DNA of 64,000 nt from Pyrrhosoma nymphula (lineage: Eukaryota > Arthropoda > Insecta > Odonata > Coenagrionidae). Positions 35,702 through 47,770 of the stretch are shown piece after piece (positions within the stretch are counted from its first letter, which is position 1; every line of letters begins with the position of its first letter). The position numbers and the translations under genes are program-made. Under the pieces are notes generated by a model. The model saw only the letters and a program-made list of their open reading frames with translations. It was not told where the DNA came from and ran no database searches. Where the stretch lies: NCBI GenBank assembly GCA_963573305.1, contig OY754329.1:42862417-42926416 (forward strand), in the 5' to 3' direction.

Positions 35702-35974
35702 CATCCGATTTTTACAATATACACGACAGGCAAAAACGGTGTAAGGAAAATCTGCTCCATTTCGGCAGTTTTTTTAATTATTCGTTTAAAATTGTTAGGA
35801 AAATTATCAGTCAGAAAGCTTTAATACAATAGACGAACTACTGGTCTCATTTCGAGGAAAGTGTCCATTTCGTCAGTTCATACCCAGTAAGACTGCTAAA
35901 TATGGTTTTTATAATATATATATAAATAACATTTTTGCTTTTACTAATGCTAGGATTATGTGCACCAAAACTAT

Positions 35975-36600
35975 GGAAGTGTAATTAGGGATTCAGCCAG
36001 AAGGCCCAAGGCCAATATGCAACAATTTGTAGTGTTGCATTAAACTAGATCTATTGAAGGTAGAGGAAGGAACGTGACTGCAGTTAATTGTAGTCCAGCA
36101 TTCGATTAGTAAAGGAACTGCTGTATAAAAATCAATCACCTTGGGACTTAAAGAAAGAACAAAAAGGAAATGCCTATGCAACTAGTGAATTTGAAAAATA
36201 GGATAGAAAAAAGTTGCTCTTTTGCATTCAACAAGGACATGACTCACGTTTTAATTTGTCCCTAAAACAAATAAATGTAATATTAGTCTCGTCAATGCAT
36301 CATGATAGAAAAATTGATGACAGATCTGGGGAAATGCAAAAGCCAGAAATGATCACCACGTATAACTTCTCTAAGGTAGGCGTTAATACCGTAGAGGAAA
36401 TTGTTCAAAACTTACTCAAATTCAAGGAGGTTCAGGCAGTGGCCATTAGTTCTGTTTTTCAGAATTTTGGATATTGTTGGAATAAATGCCCAAATGTTAT
36501 AACTGTCCAGGCACTCAAATTGTTCAGAGATATTTTTAAATTAGTTTTAATTTAGTGGGATCGCAAATCGAAAAAAGAGCAGCGAAGAATAATTTTCCAA
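35975..36600 (+). pseudogene. piggyBac transposase remnant
   Basis: Three frames together give the C-terminal half of a piggyBac (DDE_Tnp_1_7) transposase. IEGRGRNVTAVN lies at about 36052-36088, where the family has a GRNVT-D-N-W-Y motif; Cys replaces the expected Trp and the Asp is changed to Val. RKNKKEMPMQLVNLKNRIEK then SCSFAFNKDMTHVLICP follow (about 36148-36260). The frame open to 36555 then gives INVILVSSMHHDRKIDDRSG, KPEMITTYNFSKVGVNTVEE and a weak tail. Stops and frameshifts, and loss of the catalytic-region Asp, show it is inactive. The family inserts at TTAA and leaves without a footprint. The N-terminal half is not recognisable. Confidence 0.8.
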
Positions 36601-37320
36601 AGCATTTGAAAACAGAAATAAGTATCTAAGACAATGCACCTAACGACAGAGCATAGGAATATTATGGAAGCAACAGAAAGAGGGAATTGTACAATATATC
36701 CAAGGCAAAATTATATAAAAACCAAAAATTACAGCATTAAATGTAAAGAGTGAATGTGAGTGAAGCACTTTAAAAATACTTGTGAAAAATGTATAATTGC
36801 AAGCATAAATGTAAGTAAGCATTGGTATTTCAAGTTAGTAGTTTTGTGAATTATTTTTAAACATATTCATTGTATATTTACACTAAAATGTGTCATTTAT
36901 ATAAGAATTCTTGTACTATCAGTCTGGAATTGTAAATAAAATATATTTTGCTTCGATTAGACTTATGTGATTATATAAATGTAATAGAAATATCATTAAA
37001 ATACTTAAGTTCATAGTTAAATATCACGTCATTTATCATAACTTATGCGAGCCAAAATAAAAAGTTTTCCCATTTATTATATTTAGAAGATAAGTTTTTT
37101 AGTAGAAAGTAAATAAATTATTTTAAGGTGTTATTACAGCCAAGTTATTAGAACTCCACAAAATTATACGCAGAAATGGGGACATTTACGATAGTGATAA
37201 TTTTTACGATAAAATTAATCGGATATTGTTGTATAAATAACAATTATGATTAAAAATTTAAAAAATCTAAAATATTCGGAGGAAATAATATCAGAATGCA
37301 CACTAACTTATTAGTAAATA
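36601..37320. other. AT-rich 3' interior of the piggyBac remnant
   Basis: No coding signature. Probably the untranslated interior between transposase and right terminus, though this is inferred from position. Confidence 0.4.
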
Positions 37321-37332
37321 CATCTAAAATTT

Positions 37333-37400
37333 GGGGGTCAGCCAGACCCCCACGCGCCAAATTGTGTGATAAAAACTGAGCGCGCTTACTTAAGGGTTAA
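37333..37400 (+). mobile_element. piggyBac-type right terminus with subterminal palindrome
   Basis: gggggtc-agcca-gaccccc (37333-37351) is a 7-bp-arm palindrome, followed by two GCGC-containing blocks (cacgcgcc and gagcgcgc) and an end cttacttaaGGG that abuts TTAA (37397-37400). Its plan (GGGTC palindrome, then about 45 bp, then TTAA) is like that of the fragments at 0.9 and 20.7 kb. It lies about 0.8 kb downstream of the transposase remnant in the expected orientation. Confidence 0.5.
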
Positions 37401-37785
37401 AAGTCAATATTTCCCTAGGACAAATTTAATGCTTGATATCTTAAGAAATATAATTGCGTAGCTCTTGATGTTTTCTACGAAAACCTGAATTTAAAACTCT
37501 GGCGTAGTTTTATAATATCTGGTTAAATTTAGCCACAATATGACCTTAACTTTATTTTAACTTATAAAAAGGGTTTCGTATATCAGATCAGCCATCAGTC
37601 CGTTGACGTAAGCGTTATATATTAGAGAACATAATATCATTGGTTTTCACACCGATAAAATATTTGACCAAGGATAGTAAAACAGCCTAAATAACGCAAT
37701 TTATAAATTGGTATCCCTTTAGCAGACGTCACGCAATCTATTTATAACCAAGATATTCATATCAAGGCGGTGTAATTACGTGGAG
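37401..37785. other. Non-coding DNA
   Basis: Nothing recognised. Confidence 0.5.
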
Positions 37786-37789
37786 GGTT

Positions 37790-38400
37790 CAAGCGAGTCC
37801 TTCTCCGGGCTGCTTACCAAATCAACGTATTAACCTATGGACCGGGCAAACACTACGCAGCGAATGCGGCAAGGTATCTTTTTGCGTAGTCTCGGCATTG
37901 CGGACCAGATGACAAATCTAATCCATTACATGATGTTTTCCCTCTTCGTCACCGTTCTTAAGCTCACGAGGGCCTCCGGAACGGCTTGGAGAGCATGTGC
38001 GTACGTAAAAAGAAGACGGAGAACGCACGTTAGACGGAGCGTTGGGCAAGCACCACGCTGGTGTCCAATCTCCCCGATCCCCATGAATAATGCAGAAATA
38101 AATTACTATCATGTGATAACTCGAGAGCAAACTTTCTCTCCGCCACTCCTGGAGCGCGCAGTTTTGAACAAACATTCACCGGAGATTTTGTTTGCTCGCA
38201 AGAAGTCGGCGAAAATCACATACGGCCGGCCGACCGACGGACTCAGCGGGGACGGATATAAGCGTGTAGATGGAATGGATTCGGAATGAAGGAGGAGGAT
38301 CTGAACTGTGGTTCAGGATTGAAAGAGTGGAATAGCGAAAGGAAGAAGGAGAGAGTAAACCATAGAAATGCAATAGTGAGGACAGTAGTGGGTAAGCAGG
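37790..38400. other. CpG-rich island with a 150-codon open frame
   Basis: CpGs are dense (cggccggccgaccgacgg near 38223; cgtacgtaaaaagaagacgg near 38000). A plus-strand frame at 37837-38289 runs 150 codons from ATG and contains a basic stretch RRRRTHVRR, but I recognise no domain and no signal for a gene around it. In CpG-rich DNA stops are rare, so length alone is weak evidence. It may be regulatory or the edge of a gene. Confidence 0.35.
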
Positions 38401-38410
38401 AAACCAAACT

Positions 38411-38585
38411 CCTAATACTCATTTTTAGTCTCTTCCACCATATTCACCCAAGATTTTCGCCGTGTACCCCTTCCTCCTACACTATTCATCCTACTGTCAT
38501 ATATTTGTTTCGTTATTCCACTCTCAATCATTCTCATGACATGGCCAAACCAAAGAAGCACTCACTTTTTGTATATATCCATTAC
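38411..38585 (-). pseudogene. LINE C-terminal fragment (WFGHVMRM motif)
   Basis: The minus strand from 38551 reads WFGHVMRMIESGITKQIYDS, then RMNSVGGRGTRRKSWVNMVE, then ETKNEY and a stop (38411-38413). WFGHVxRM followed by a GRRGRGRxRxxW block is a conserved tail domain found after the reverse transcriptase of many RTE/L2-type LINEs. Sequence just upstream (IYKK, stop, VLL) fits the same domain in decay. The fragment is about 46 codons and its RT is not visible. It is a different family from the 20.8 and 34.6 kb copies. Confidence 0.75.
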
Positions 38586-38589
38586 TTAT

Positions 38590-39435
38590 ATTATTAAGTA
38601 TCCAACACGTATTTTCATGACTCATTCACTCCTAACCCTATCAATCCTACTTTTGCCCTAAACACTTCTCAGGTATCCCGTGAATACTGTTTACGACCAA
38701 TAATTAGCTTATCCTGGCACTCTTAGGTGTCGTTATCACACAATAAATTAGGGAGAGAACGATTTAATCCCCTGGAATTTTCGCTTCGCTTCGAATATTT
38801 GGTTATCATGAAAATAAATTGTCTGACATTGCTTAGTTTTTGTTTTTTATAGCATGAATTCAATATTTACTATTATCTTTCTCCTTTGTAAGTATGTCTT
38901 TATGATTTGGGGAGCTAAATCTCACTTAGGACCAAGGTTCGATGCATTATTGGGAAAGGGTTTTTCCTTTAGCTCATAGAGGTTTTGATAGATTATAAAA
39001 ATTATTCCAGCGATAATTGATAATAATCATATAAATGCAGCAAAAGCATATTTATACAAGAATAACTGTTGAATAAACCAATAGAATGCCATAAGTAGTT
39101 TTCCATTCACACGCCACAAACAACTTCACTGCGATGCAACTTTTTTCATACAAGTAATCACCGGAAACATTATAACCGATAAAGAATTATAATTATTCAA
39201 AGGATCAACAAGGACTGAAAAACGTTTGGTAGAAGAGAAGATCACAAATAATATCGCTAACAACGTGAAAGTCTACTAATAGTTCGAAAAAAGGAACATA
39301 TAAGCTACAGAGTCGGAGATTGTATCCAGGCTGACCAAAGAGATTATGACATCTGCCGAAGCCCAGGTATTCGAGCAACTTGAAACGATTCCACCGACTC
39401 AGGTAACACGTCCCAGTAATATTTTCTCCATTTTG
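38590..39435. other. AT-rich non-coding DNA
   Basis: Nothing further recognised. LINE sequence upstream of the 38.4 kb fragment may continue here in unreadable form. Confidence 0.5.
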
Positions 39436-39439
39436 ACGA

Positions 39440-40160
39440 GACAATCTCCTTTCCGCGAGCCTCCCAAAAGCGAAAGTGCAGGCATATATATAAATCGGAC
39501 AACGTGCCCTAGAGGAATCCGGAGTGAGTTATGCTTACATGTGTCCGGAGCCGAAGGAGGGAAATGAATGAATAGATTACGAAAGGGCAGGAAGACCAAA
39601 AGGGTCGGATAAAGACGAGGTGGAGGAAGGGAAGGGATAGTACACGGACGCGTTTCCGATGTCGAAATGGATGGGGTGAGCGAGAAAGAGAGAGTGGGAG
39701 AGAGAATGGAAGCGAGAAGGAAAGGGAAGAGTAGGGAACAAGGCTCCAGGAAATGAGAAAGATGTTCCGAGATGAGCTGAAGAGAAACCCATTTGGCACC
39801 GGTGGGCCCCGGCCCCGCATGGACCTTAAGGGGTTTTATTAGTTGGGCACAAATAACACGCCCTTCCGTCTAGATGGAATTGAGGTCGTCTTGCTTTTCT
39901 ACGCGCAAGTCCAGTCCGGACGACCCCTACGGCGAACAACCTTCTTATCCCCCCCGCCTAAATACCCGATGTATCCAACCGCGCCCCCTTCCTTCAGGGA
40001 TAACTCCAGGGTGCAAGGATGCGACGGGGAGGAGGGATATAGAGTGAGGTGATGGAGATAGAATGGGTCCAGAGAATGAACGTAGGGAAAGATTTCGGAC
40101 AAGAGATTCACGGTGTTGGGCGGGGGATACAATCGAAAGGGTATAGAGAACTAATAGAAG
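39440..40160. repeat. Purine-rich GC-richer island
   Basis: The plus strand is G/A-rich from about 39550 to 39780 and again around 40015-40110, with a pyrimidine/CpG segment between. Open frames on both strands are low-complexity shadows. Confidence 0.5.
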
Positions 40161-43100
40161 AGGACAAGCCTTAGGGAACTAATAAAAGAAGAGAAATAGA
40201 CTACCGGGATGACGCGAGGTGAAGGTAGTAAAGAGATCCTAAACCCCTCCTTGCTTTTCGGGAAGTTGCAATCATAAAAATAGGAAGAGGGAACGAATAT
40301 ACTCGCGATTTGCGAATTTACCCAAGTTCGACTATCAGTTGATTTAAGTGATAATGTAGTAGCATGAGGATACACGATAAAGTTCTAGCGTGAATGGATT
40401 GAATGGGAACCAGTCTATTCTGAGGTTCTGACATTTGTAAATCTGACCAAGGAACGAGAGAGAGAGAGTTTTTTATCGCATAATCTATTTTAAACTCGAC
40501 ATATGCAGATAATCACGAAAATAAACACTGAAATTCTGCACAAAAATGCCATGGAAGGCAATACCCCGATAACCTTCCATTCCTATTTATTTAATCAATG
40601 ACTGCGCATAGTACATTACCGTCTTATATACGTAAACTCCCAAAGCAAAATGGAGAAGTGGAGGAATTGGGAACGAATTAAAAGACACTGAGAAGTTCAA
40701 GCTCGTGATATCAAGATCAATGTCGGAAGAGAGGAGAAAAGGTTAATAGGAAGAGACAGTTTGTTCCACATGAACAATCTGCATATAACGTTACTTCTTT
40801 CTTGCTTTTCTATTCTCATTCAAATATGAAAGGAAATTTTAAGGAGCTAATGGAATAGAGTGAGATCAATATGATACATATTAAATCCAAAACAGGGTTC
40901 CTATAGACCGACCGTTACTCAATAAAGATCTTTCAATGGAGTAATTTATAACGTCGTAAAGATTAAAGCTGCCGTTAACAGGCGTAAACTCGGAAACTAA
41001 GTCCATCCGCCTACCTAGCTACTTACAAAATCTGGAAATCAAAGCAAAAGGGATATAAATTGAATTAATATTTTAATGATTCCATTAGATCCTAAGGTGG
41101 AAGGTATCATCACTAGAGTGTTGAAATGACGGAAAGCAAGAAGATACACAATTCAATTCAAAATACTGAAAAGTTGTTACGTGTGATTTTAAAATTACTG
41201 ACTGCACTCTCAACTTAAAACCGCTAATTAGCAGTCTCAACGGACGGCTTTTGAGAAGGACACTGGAAAATGGCGAGCGAAATTAAAGTTGTAGAACTAT
41301 ACAGTGGCATAGGCACGAAATTAGACTTCATATTTGTGTAATTTCCCTTGGCAAGTTGAACGTCACAGGTAAAAGAGCATGAAGAGATGGGTAGTCAAAA
41401 AGAGTCTAAACAAGACTAAAAAGGTCATGCGGTCTTTTCATCTGACGAGTAGCATTGACATCATAATATTATGCCCAATTTGTGTTACCTCAGAAGTATT
41501 CGTGCGGAGAATGTTAAACGTGAGGTACACTGAGCAAATGTTGAAATGCTAAACTTTATTTGAAGTCTAAATAACTTTTAGCATTCTTGGATTTCTAAAT
41601 AAGACCGAGTACGTGAACTCCTTAGCTTATGTTTAATATGAAATCTATAAATTCGGCTAAGAGAATTTTTCAAAATGAGTGCTAGTGTTGCATGCTCGTA
41701 AGGAGAGAGCCAATGAGGCGGAGAATGGTGTTAATAAGTATAAAGGGTAAAAAAAGGGCCGGGGAGGCTGCTTAAAAATTCATTTTTATGAAATATGGGT
41801 ATACAATGTCATAACTTCATTTCTAATTGCAGAACGTGATAGCTTATATCATACAAATATTGATGTAGTTAATATATTATTTGAGAATGTTTTGTTAGGG
41901 AAAGCCTCGTGCAATTTAAGTTAATCAAAACCCTCCTATTCAAGCCATTCAAAAGTATTAAACGGAATTTTGTCATCCATTGTCAAATCATAATCTGCAT
42001 TACTGCTAGAAATATCAAGTTCGTAAGTGAAGCACCACCAGCTTTCTGGGTAATGTTTTAAACATTCATGTTATTATTCCCAAAATAGGCCATATTTTCC
42101 CATCCATCAATGACGTATGTTCCATTTAGCTGTCAGCAGCATGTGGCGTTGAAAATACGGCCAGAGTTTGCTGCGGGAGGACAGGAATTCGTAAAAATAA
42201 CATCAAATGCCAACGAATATGCCTTTGTAATCATATTTCGAAGGGACACATACTCTCCCTAATAAAACTAACTCTGAGGTTAAACCGTATAACATATTTT
42301 TTTATTTTAGTGACTAATGCACAGTAAGGAGAGAAAGTCAATCTTTCCAAGGTAACTAAAATAAAGTAAATGCGCTCCACAAATCGAAATTAACCATGGC
42401 ATGGCATGAGAAAAATAATGTCAAAGCCAAAAATTAAGATTGAAAGTATTTTTCTCACACAACGGTTGTTTGATTACAAACAAAGTGACAGTAATAATTG
42501 CAGATATAATTAAATTAATATGGATTTAGTATTCGGTTTCTGATATATGAGCATAGAGTTAGTCATGGCTTACGAAGGGGGGTGAAGGTTCTTTCAAAAT
42601 CACATAAAAACATCACACTTCCTTGAAAATTACAATAACTATAGGTGGTATACATTAAGTATTCGAATAAATAATTTCACGGTCAAAAAATCCCTTAATA
42701 ATTACCCTTACTACCGGCGTTCTCATTTGATAAAATTGTGGCGATCTATTCCCCAAGTACATTTTTGCACATCCTTGAGTCCGCCTGGCATGGACATTTA
42801 AGGATCAGCGGAAGAAATCTCAATTTGGATTAATTAATATGAAGATAAAAAGAAATATGTAAATATCAAAATGCACATACTTAAAAAGCACTCGCATGAA
42901 CCATGATATCAATTAAAGATTTTTGTTTGATGATTAAAGCTTGATAAGTTCAATAAATTAACGAAAATCATAAAACGAGAAACTAATTGAAAAATTCTCC
43001 TTCTCAGAAATAAAAGGGATCTAGCGATAAACTCTGAGAGGCTTCGCAACCATGGAGAAATCCGAGAAAATATGGAAAATTAAGGACAAAAAAATAAAAA

Positions 43101-43560
43101 GAAAAGTAGGGAAAAACAGATCGTGAATGAGGAACAAGAGAACAAGAAGAAAGATAATTCAACTAAATAGGGAAAAAACTGAAAGGCAATCGGCTCATTC
43201 CTAAAACATTAGGAATACAGACTGCACTTCTGCATATTATTCCGGGTACTTTTAATACCCAGAGTAATCTGGCACGATTCAGCTACGACCAGTTAAGTAA
43301 AATGCAGCGTATGTCACAGATTTTCATTTAAAAGGAGCAACCATATTTTGCACCTTGGTTTCATTGAATTGGAATTTAAGCGATTTTTTTTAAATGAAGA
43401 AGAATAACGCCAATTGGTAAGTATGGTATTCATTTATAACAATGGCATAAAATCCAAGATACCTCTCATATGAAAATGATTCCTGTTAATATATTCTTCA
43501 ATTATCTTAGTGCCAAAACCGAATAGGAAATATCTGCTCAAATCAACATTCGGAAAAATT
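40161..43560. other. AT-rich non-coding DNA
   Basis: About 3.4 kb without a recognised feature, apart from a short (GA)n run at 40457-40469. Confidence 0.55.
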
Positions 43561-43562
43561 AA

Positions 43563-43563
<1 letters not shown>

Positions 43564-43619
<56 letters not shown>
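43564..43619. repeat. (TA)n microsatellite
   Basis: An uninterrupted TA repeat of about 28 units. Such tracts are length-unstable and can extrude as cruciforms. Confidence 0.95.
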
Positions 43620-43621
<2 letters not shown>

Positions 43622-43650
43622 GACCACCGAGCTCAGACCACCGAGCTACC
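43620..43650 (-). repeat. Duplicated tRNA A-box-like motif abutting the TA tract
   Basis: gaccaccgagct occurs twice in tandem. On the minus strand it reads ggtagctcggtggtctgagc, which resembles the D-arm/A-box of a tRNA or SINE head. No B box follows within tRNA distance because the TA tract takes its place. Confidence 0.35.
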
Positions 43651-44235
43651 TAGTCTCATAAGAATACTCTCTCGAATTTTTTTCACAGAATACTTTTCTG
43701 CATAACTTATCGCATGCTGTATTATATCGCCTATATCATAGTATCAATGACCGCCTGATTTCGAACATCGCAAGATACCACACATTGTCTGGTGTTGCAA
43801 ACATCATGATGCGCAAACATACCACACGATGGAACCGATAATATATATCGTAATTCGACTTTTTCTGCAATTCTTACATTATCAGATAAGTTAACTATTT
43901 CAACAAAATGTGTAAAGCGGTAAATACATTCTCGACCGTCTTGATAAAAAATGTTTGAAAAATTGGACCCCTGAAACTATTTAAATCTCATTTTTTCTAG
44001 CAAGAAAAAAACAATACTCTGTAATAAGCAAAGTTATGCATTTGACGGAAATCATTGTGTGAACTCACAAATATATCTCTGCTGACACAAGCAAATAAAA
44101 ACTTTCTCTTATTTGACAAATATGGATGGAAACAACAGCATTGCATAAACATTGGCCTGATACTAATCGCATAGCAAGGAACACCAGTACTGCAATTTGA
44201 CGTTTTCTGAAAATCACACATATCGCAAGTAGAAT
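43651..44235. other. Non-coding DNA
   Basis: Nothing recognised. A 150-codon minus frame at 43997-44449 crosses into the purine island and has no domain. Confidence 0.5.
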
Positions 44236-44860
44236 TATAGCAATATCGCATAACCGCAGTTAAACGGGGAGGAAGGAAGATTGAGATAAGGAGTTGAAAG
44301 GGAGGAAAGAGGAGATGGGGAAGGGGGAGAGAATGGGGGAAGTGGAAGAAGAAACTTTGTCTTAATCTTCCCTTTGATGCCCGAATAGCGCGACTAACCT
44401 CTTCCTCTCCCGTACACACTCGGCACAATCGTTGCTGCAGAACCCCCAACCCCCCCTTTTACTTCCCTGTCCTGTCTTCTTCTCCCCCCTCCTCCCCCTT
44501 CAGAACTTCCTCCCTCTCTCCCCCTTAAGAGGACGCACACATACTCACACACAGAAACCAACGCGAGAGGTCACATAAGAAACCCATCCCTTGAAAACGC
44601 CGTCACGGCCAATCTCCTCTTACCCTGCATCCTCTTACCCTCCTCTTACCCTGCATCACGGCCAATCTCCCACCAGCATCTCCACACCCACCCTCTCCGC
44701 CCCGTCCATCCATCCTCTCCACCCTCTCCTCCTCCACAAAATGCGTCCTATCTCATGTCCGTTTCCTTCCTCTCCTCTCTCTTAACTCCTCCTACCATTC
44801 TCATTCCGATATCTTCCCTTATAACTCGCAGTCATACTAAGCATTCCCTCTCCTCCATCA
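44236..44860. repeat. Strand-switching purine/pyrimidine island with local duplications
   Basis: Purine-rich on the plus strand to about 44355, then pyrimidine-rich from about 44395 to 44860. At 44607-44672 the words cggccaatctcc and cctcttaccctgcatc are each repeated, showing slippage or repair duplication. Confidence 0.55.
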
Positions 44861-46250
44861 AGGGATGGGAGCTGTAAAAAATTATGGCTATATTTTTTAT
44901 GATGTAAATATCAGGAGTTTAGGTCAAATAAAAAATGTAAATCTTCCGCCAACGATTCGGATATATTATTTATTCAGGAATATAATTAAATGTTGCATAA
45001 TGAAACATTTTTGTCAACAATTCCTTTTGGAAAACATAATGGTTTAAAATACACAATTACCAGTCATTAAAAAGAAAACAAATAGACATATTCAAGATTA
45101 CATTACCTTTTAAGTTTTTTGATATTTTATTCACACTTTTAATTTTGTTGCTTGGTTTATTTCGTTTGTTGAACAATTACGTTTCATTTATAAAATTATA
45201 GTTAATTTGACATTTATAATTGGTTTAATTTGACAGTTAGGAGGTTAGATTGGGGATGTCTGTCCTTTTACTAAAACTTTTTCGGAAAACGGAAATATGG
45301 AAAATTTATCCGAAAATCTAACCTTTTTGAAAAATTTTGTTAAAATTTATCAAAAGGTTTTCTGTTTTATTTTGATATTTACTTCATAAAATAAAAGAGG
45401 TAGATAAATCATATCATATGATATTTTTATGTACGCCGTATTTAGATAATAACCTAGGGCTCACAATACCTCATGAAAATACAGAGAGTATGGCAACAAC
45501 TCTAAAAACATTAAGATACTGAGAGAAGGAAACGAATAAATATTATAATTAATGAAAATTGAATATTAAGTCACAGCTCTGACAAATAATGGAATACCCC
45601 ACTTGAAAATAATAGAACGAGTAAATAGGGAAAGCATTTAAATCACTGTTTAACGTTTATCACATGGAATAATAAACGTTGAAGACAGGATATAAATTTA
45701 AGGAATAATAAACCACTTTTAGACGATCATAAAATTTCCACGTGAGACGCAGAATGAAAGATCAAGAACAAAGCAGTAGATGGAGACTGCAGAAATGAAG
45801 TTGCTAAGAGAAGTCAATGGAAACCGCTAATTTTATGGGATGGATGGAAAATAAAAATAAAAACATGAAATACCGTTATTTTTGCGTAAATTGAGACTTT
45901 TTATTGAAAAAATGACCCGATTAAAAAATATCTTGTCTGTTGGTTAAAGAAACATTTTCTAATCACAGCGATGCAGTGGCTTAAAAATATAGCAATAAAC
46001 ATAATGATAAATCGGAAAGGATGTACAAGATACTTAGTGGTAAGCATTTAATACCATTCGGGAACGGCAGATTTTATGAATGAGAGATATTCATTCTAAA
46101 TCAATATTTAAGAAAATGATAATTTTACGCTTACGAGGATTTTCTGACAGGGACATAGAATATATTTTGACACTAGGATTAAACAAAATTGGTTTAGAGT
46201 ACTGTCCTTAAATGTTATTTCTAATCTGGAAGAGACAAATAGCACGCGTT
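44861..46250. other. AT-rich non-coding DNA
   Basis: No gene recognised. A 14-bp perfect palindrome atatcatatgatat lies at 45411-45424. Confidence 0.55.
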
Positions 46251-46660
46251 GAAAGATACTTAGAGAGACGTTTTCACATAAGAAATATATACTTCCCATC
46301 CCTACTTCAGCCAGCTCCCTCTCCTCTCAGAACTCTCCTTCATTTGCACCAGCGAATACGTGTCTGTGTAGTAAATGTGACTGGGTTCCGGCGTGTTTAG
46401 CATCCCTTCATTTCGACTTAGCGGAAGGAGGATGAGGGCCTGCAGTCCATTCAACTTCCATAAGCACTTAAAGCGAAATGCTTCCGCGCAGGGTTTTCTT
46501 CTTCATGATGCTTTTTTTGTTCTTCCTCGTCTCACAAGAGAAGAAACCATGACTGCAAGGACTGTGGGGACGCGACGGACGCAAAACACTACCCTCGGCG
46601 TTCATCAGATGGCTCTTATTGCAAGACGTTGGCCTTATCTCCGTCATAATGTTTAATGAA
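46251..46660. other. GC-richer stretch, no gene recognised
   Basis: Composition rises in GC with scattered CpG. An 87-codon plus frame (46393-46656) is unrecognised. Confidence 0.4.
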
Positions 46661-47520
46661 ACTCAGTTCTGGCCCTTCCTTAAAGTGATGACTGGGTCCC
46701 AATTCCTCTAGAGTTATCGAAAGCTGATCCATTACAACACAATAACAGAGGGGAAATAATTTTGAGGTTGTATCACGAAAAACATGCGCATCAATCAGTA
46801 AAATTGGATTGCCTACAAAAACGTACTTATACCAACTAAGTTTTTAAAGTTTCTCATCGCAAGGAGGGAATGAAAATTCGGGAAACATTTACTATAGGAC
46901 TTGATACTAATATATTTTACCGTGAATTTAGTTCTTTTGCAGAAACATTTCATCTAGCATCATAAAAAATATATATTACGAGTTATATTTTGCTACAGTT
47001 ATAAAGATTTATGATTTGGATTAAAGTTAACTGGCTTGAAAAGCAGAATTTAAATCGTATGAACGATGTTTACTTTAAGGTAGGAGGGATGAGCAGCAAT
47101 AATGCAAAAATACTGAGGGATATATTTTATCATGAAAATGTATTTTAAGGAAAAACATTTCTGCTTGCAGGAAAAAGCTTGGTCTATGAAGAATATTTAT
47201 TTTATGACCTAGAAAAAGTATACTGTCAATTCAAACCTAACATCCTTTGATATGAATGAAAGTAGGAAAAACTTAATAAGTTGTATTTTTATTATCCAAG
47301 GCGTTGTTCAGAAAATATATTAGGAAGATTAAACACCAGAAACTGGTTAACTCCATGTGTTACGAAAGTTAAAATTTGCAAACAGCTACCAAAAACCTAC
47401 TCAGTAATTATGGTTTTTATGCATTTAGTAATGATCGTTTAAAAACTTCACAAACATATGACTGTTGACACATGCAAAAACTCCTTTCTATATGAGAAAT
47501 ATGGAAGGGGCTCGTAGTTA
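46661..47520. other. AT-rich non-coding DNA
   Basis: Nothing recognised. Confidence 0.55.
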
Positions 47521-47770
47521 ACGCGAAAATGCTTCAACCCCTTCCTTGCTGTCAATATTTTTGCCTCGGTCTTAAGGAGAAAACTTTTATGTGACGCACG
47601 CCAAGGGTTGGTTCCCGAATGTGTGTGGTCATATCTTCCCTTGGTCTACGACGTTCTCGCATAGCGGCGCTACTGTCGGGGGCAAACTCACAAACTCACG
47701 CCGGCCAATTTTCTAATTACGACTAGAAATTTCGTGAAGTGCTCTCCAAGCTTCACCCACCGAGATGAAT
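47521..47770. other. CpG-containing segment
   Basis: CpGs cluster around 47590-47705 (for example catagcggcgctactgtcgg). No reading frame or core promoter element is convincing. Confidence 0.35.

Noticed and set aside
37837..38289. 150-codon open frame, joint longest in the window, as a gene
   Set aside because: It lies in CpG-rich, stop-poor DNA, has no recognisable domain, and no supporting promoter or splice pattern. Kept only as part of a CpG-rich island.
43997..44449. 150-codon minus-strand frame as a gene
   Set aside because: It runs from AT-rich DNA into the complement of a purine tract and its translation changes character there. No domain.
45411..45424. atatcatatgatat as an operator or binding site
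   Set aside because: A 14-bp AT palindrome is unremarkable in DNA this AT-rich, with no associated gene.
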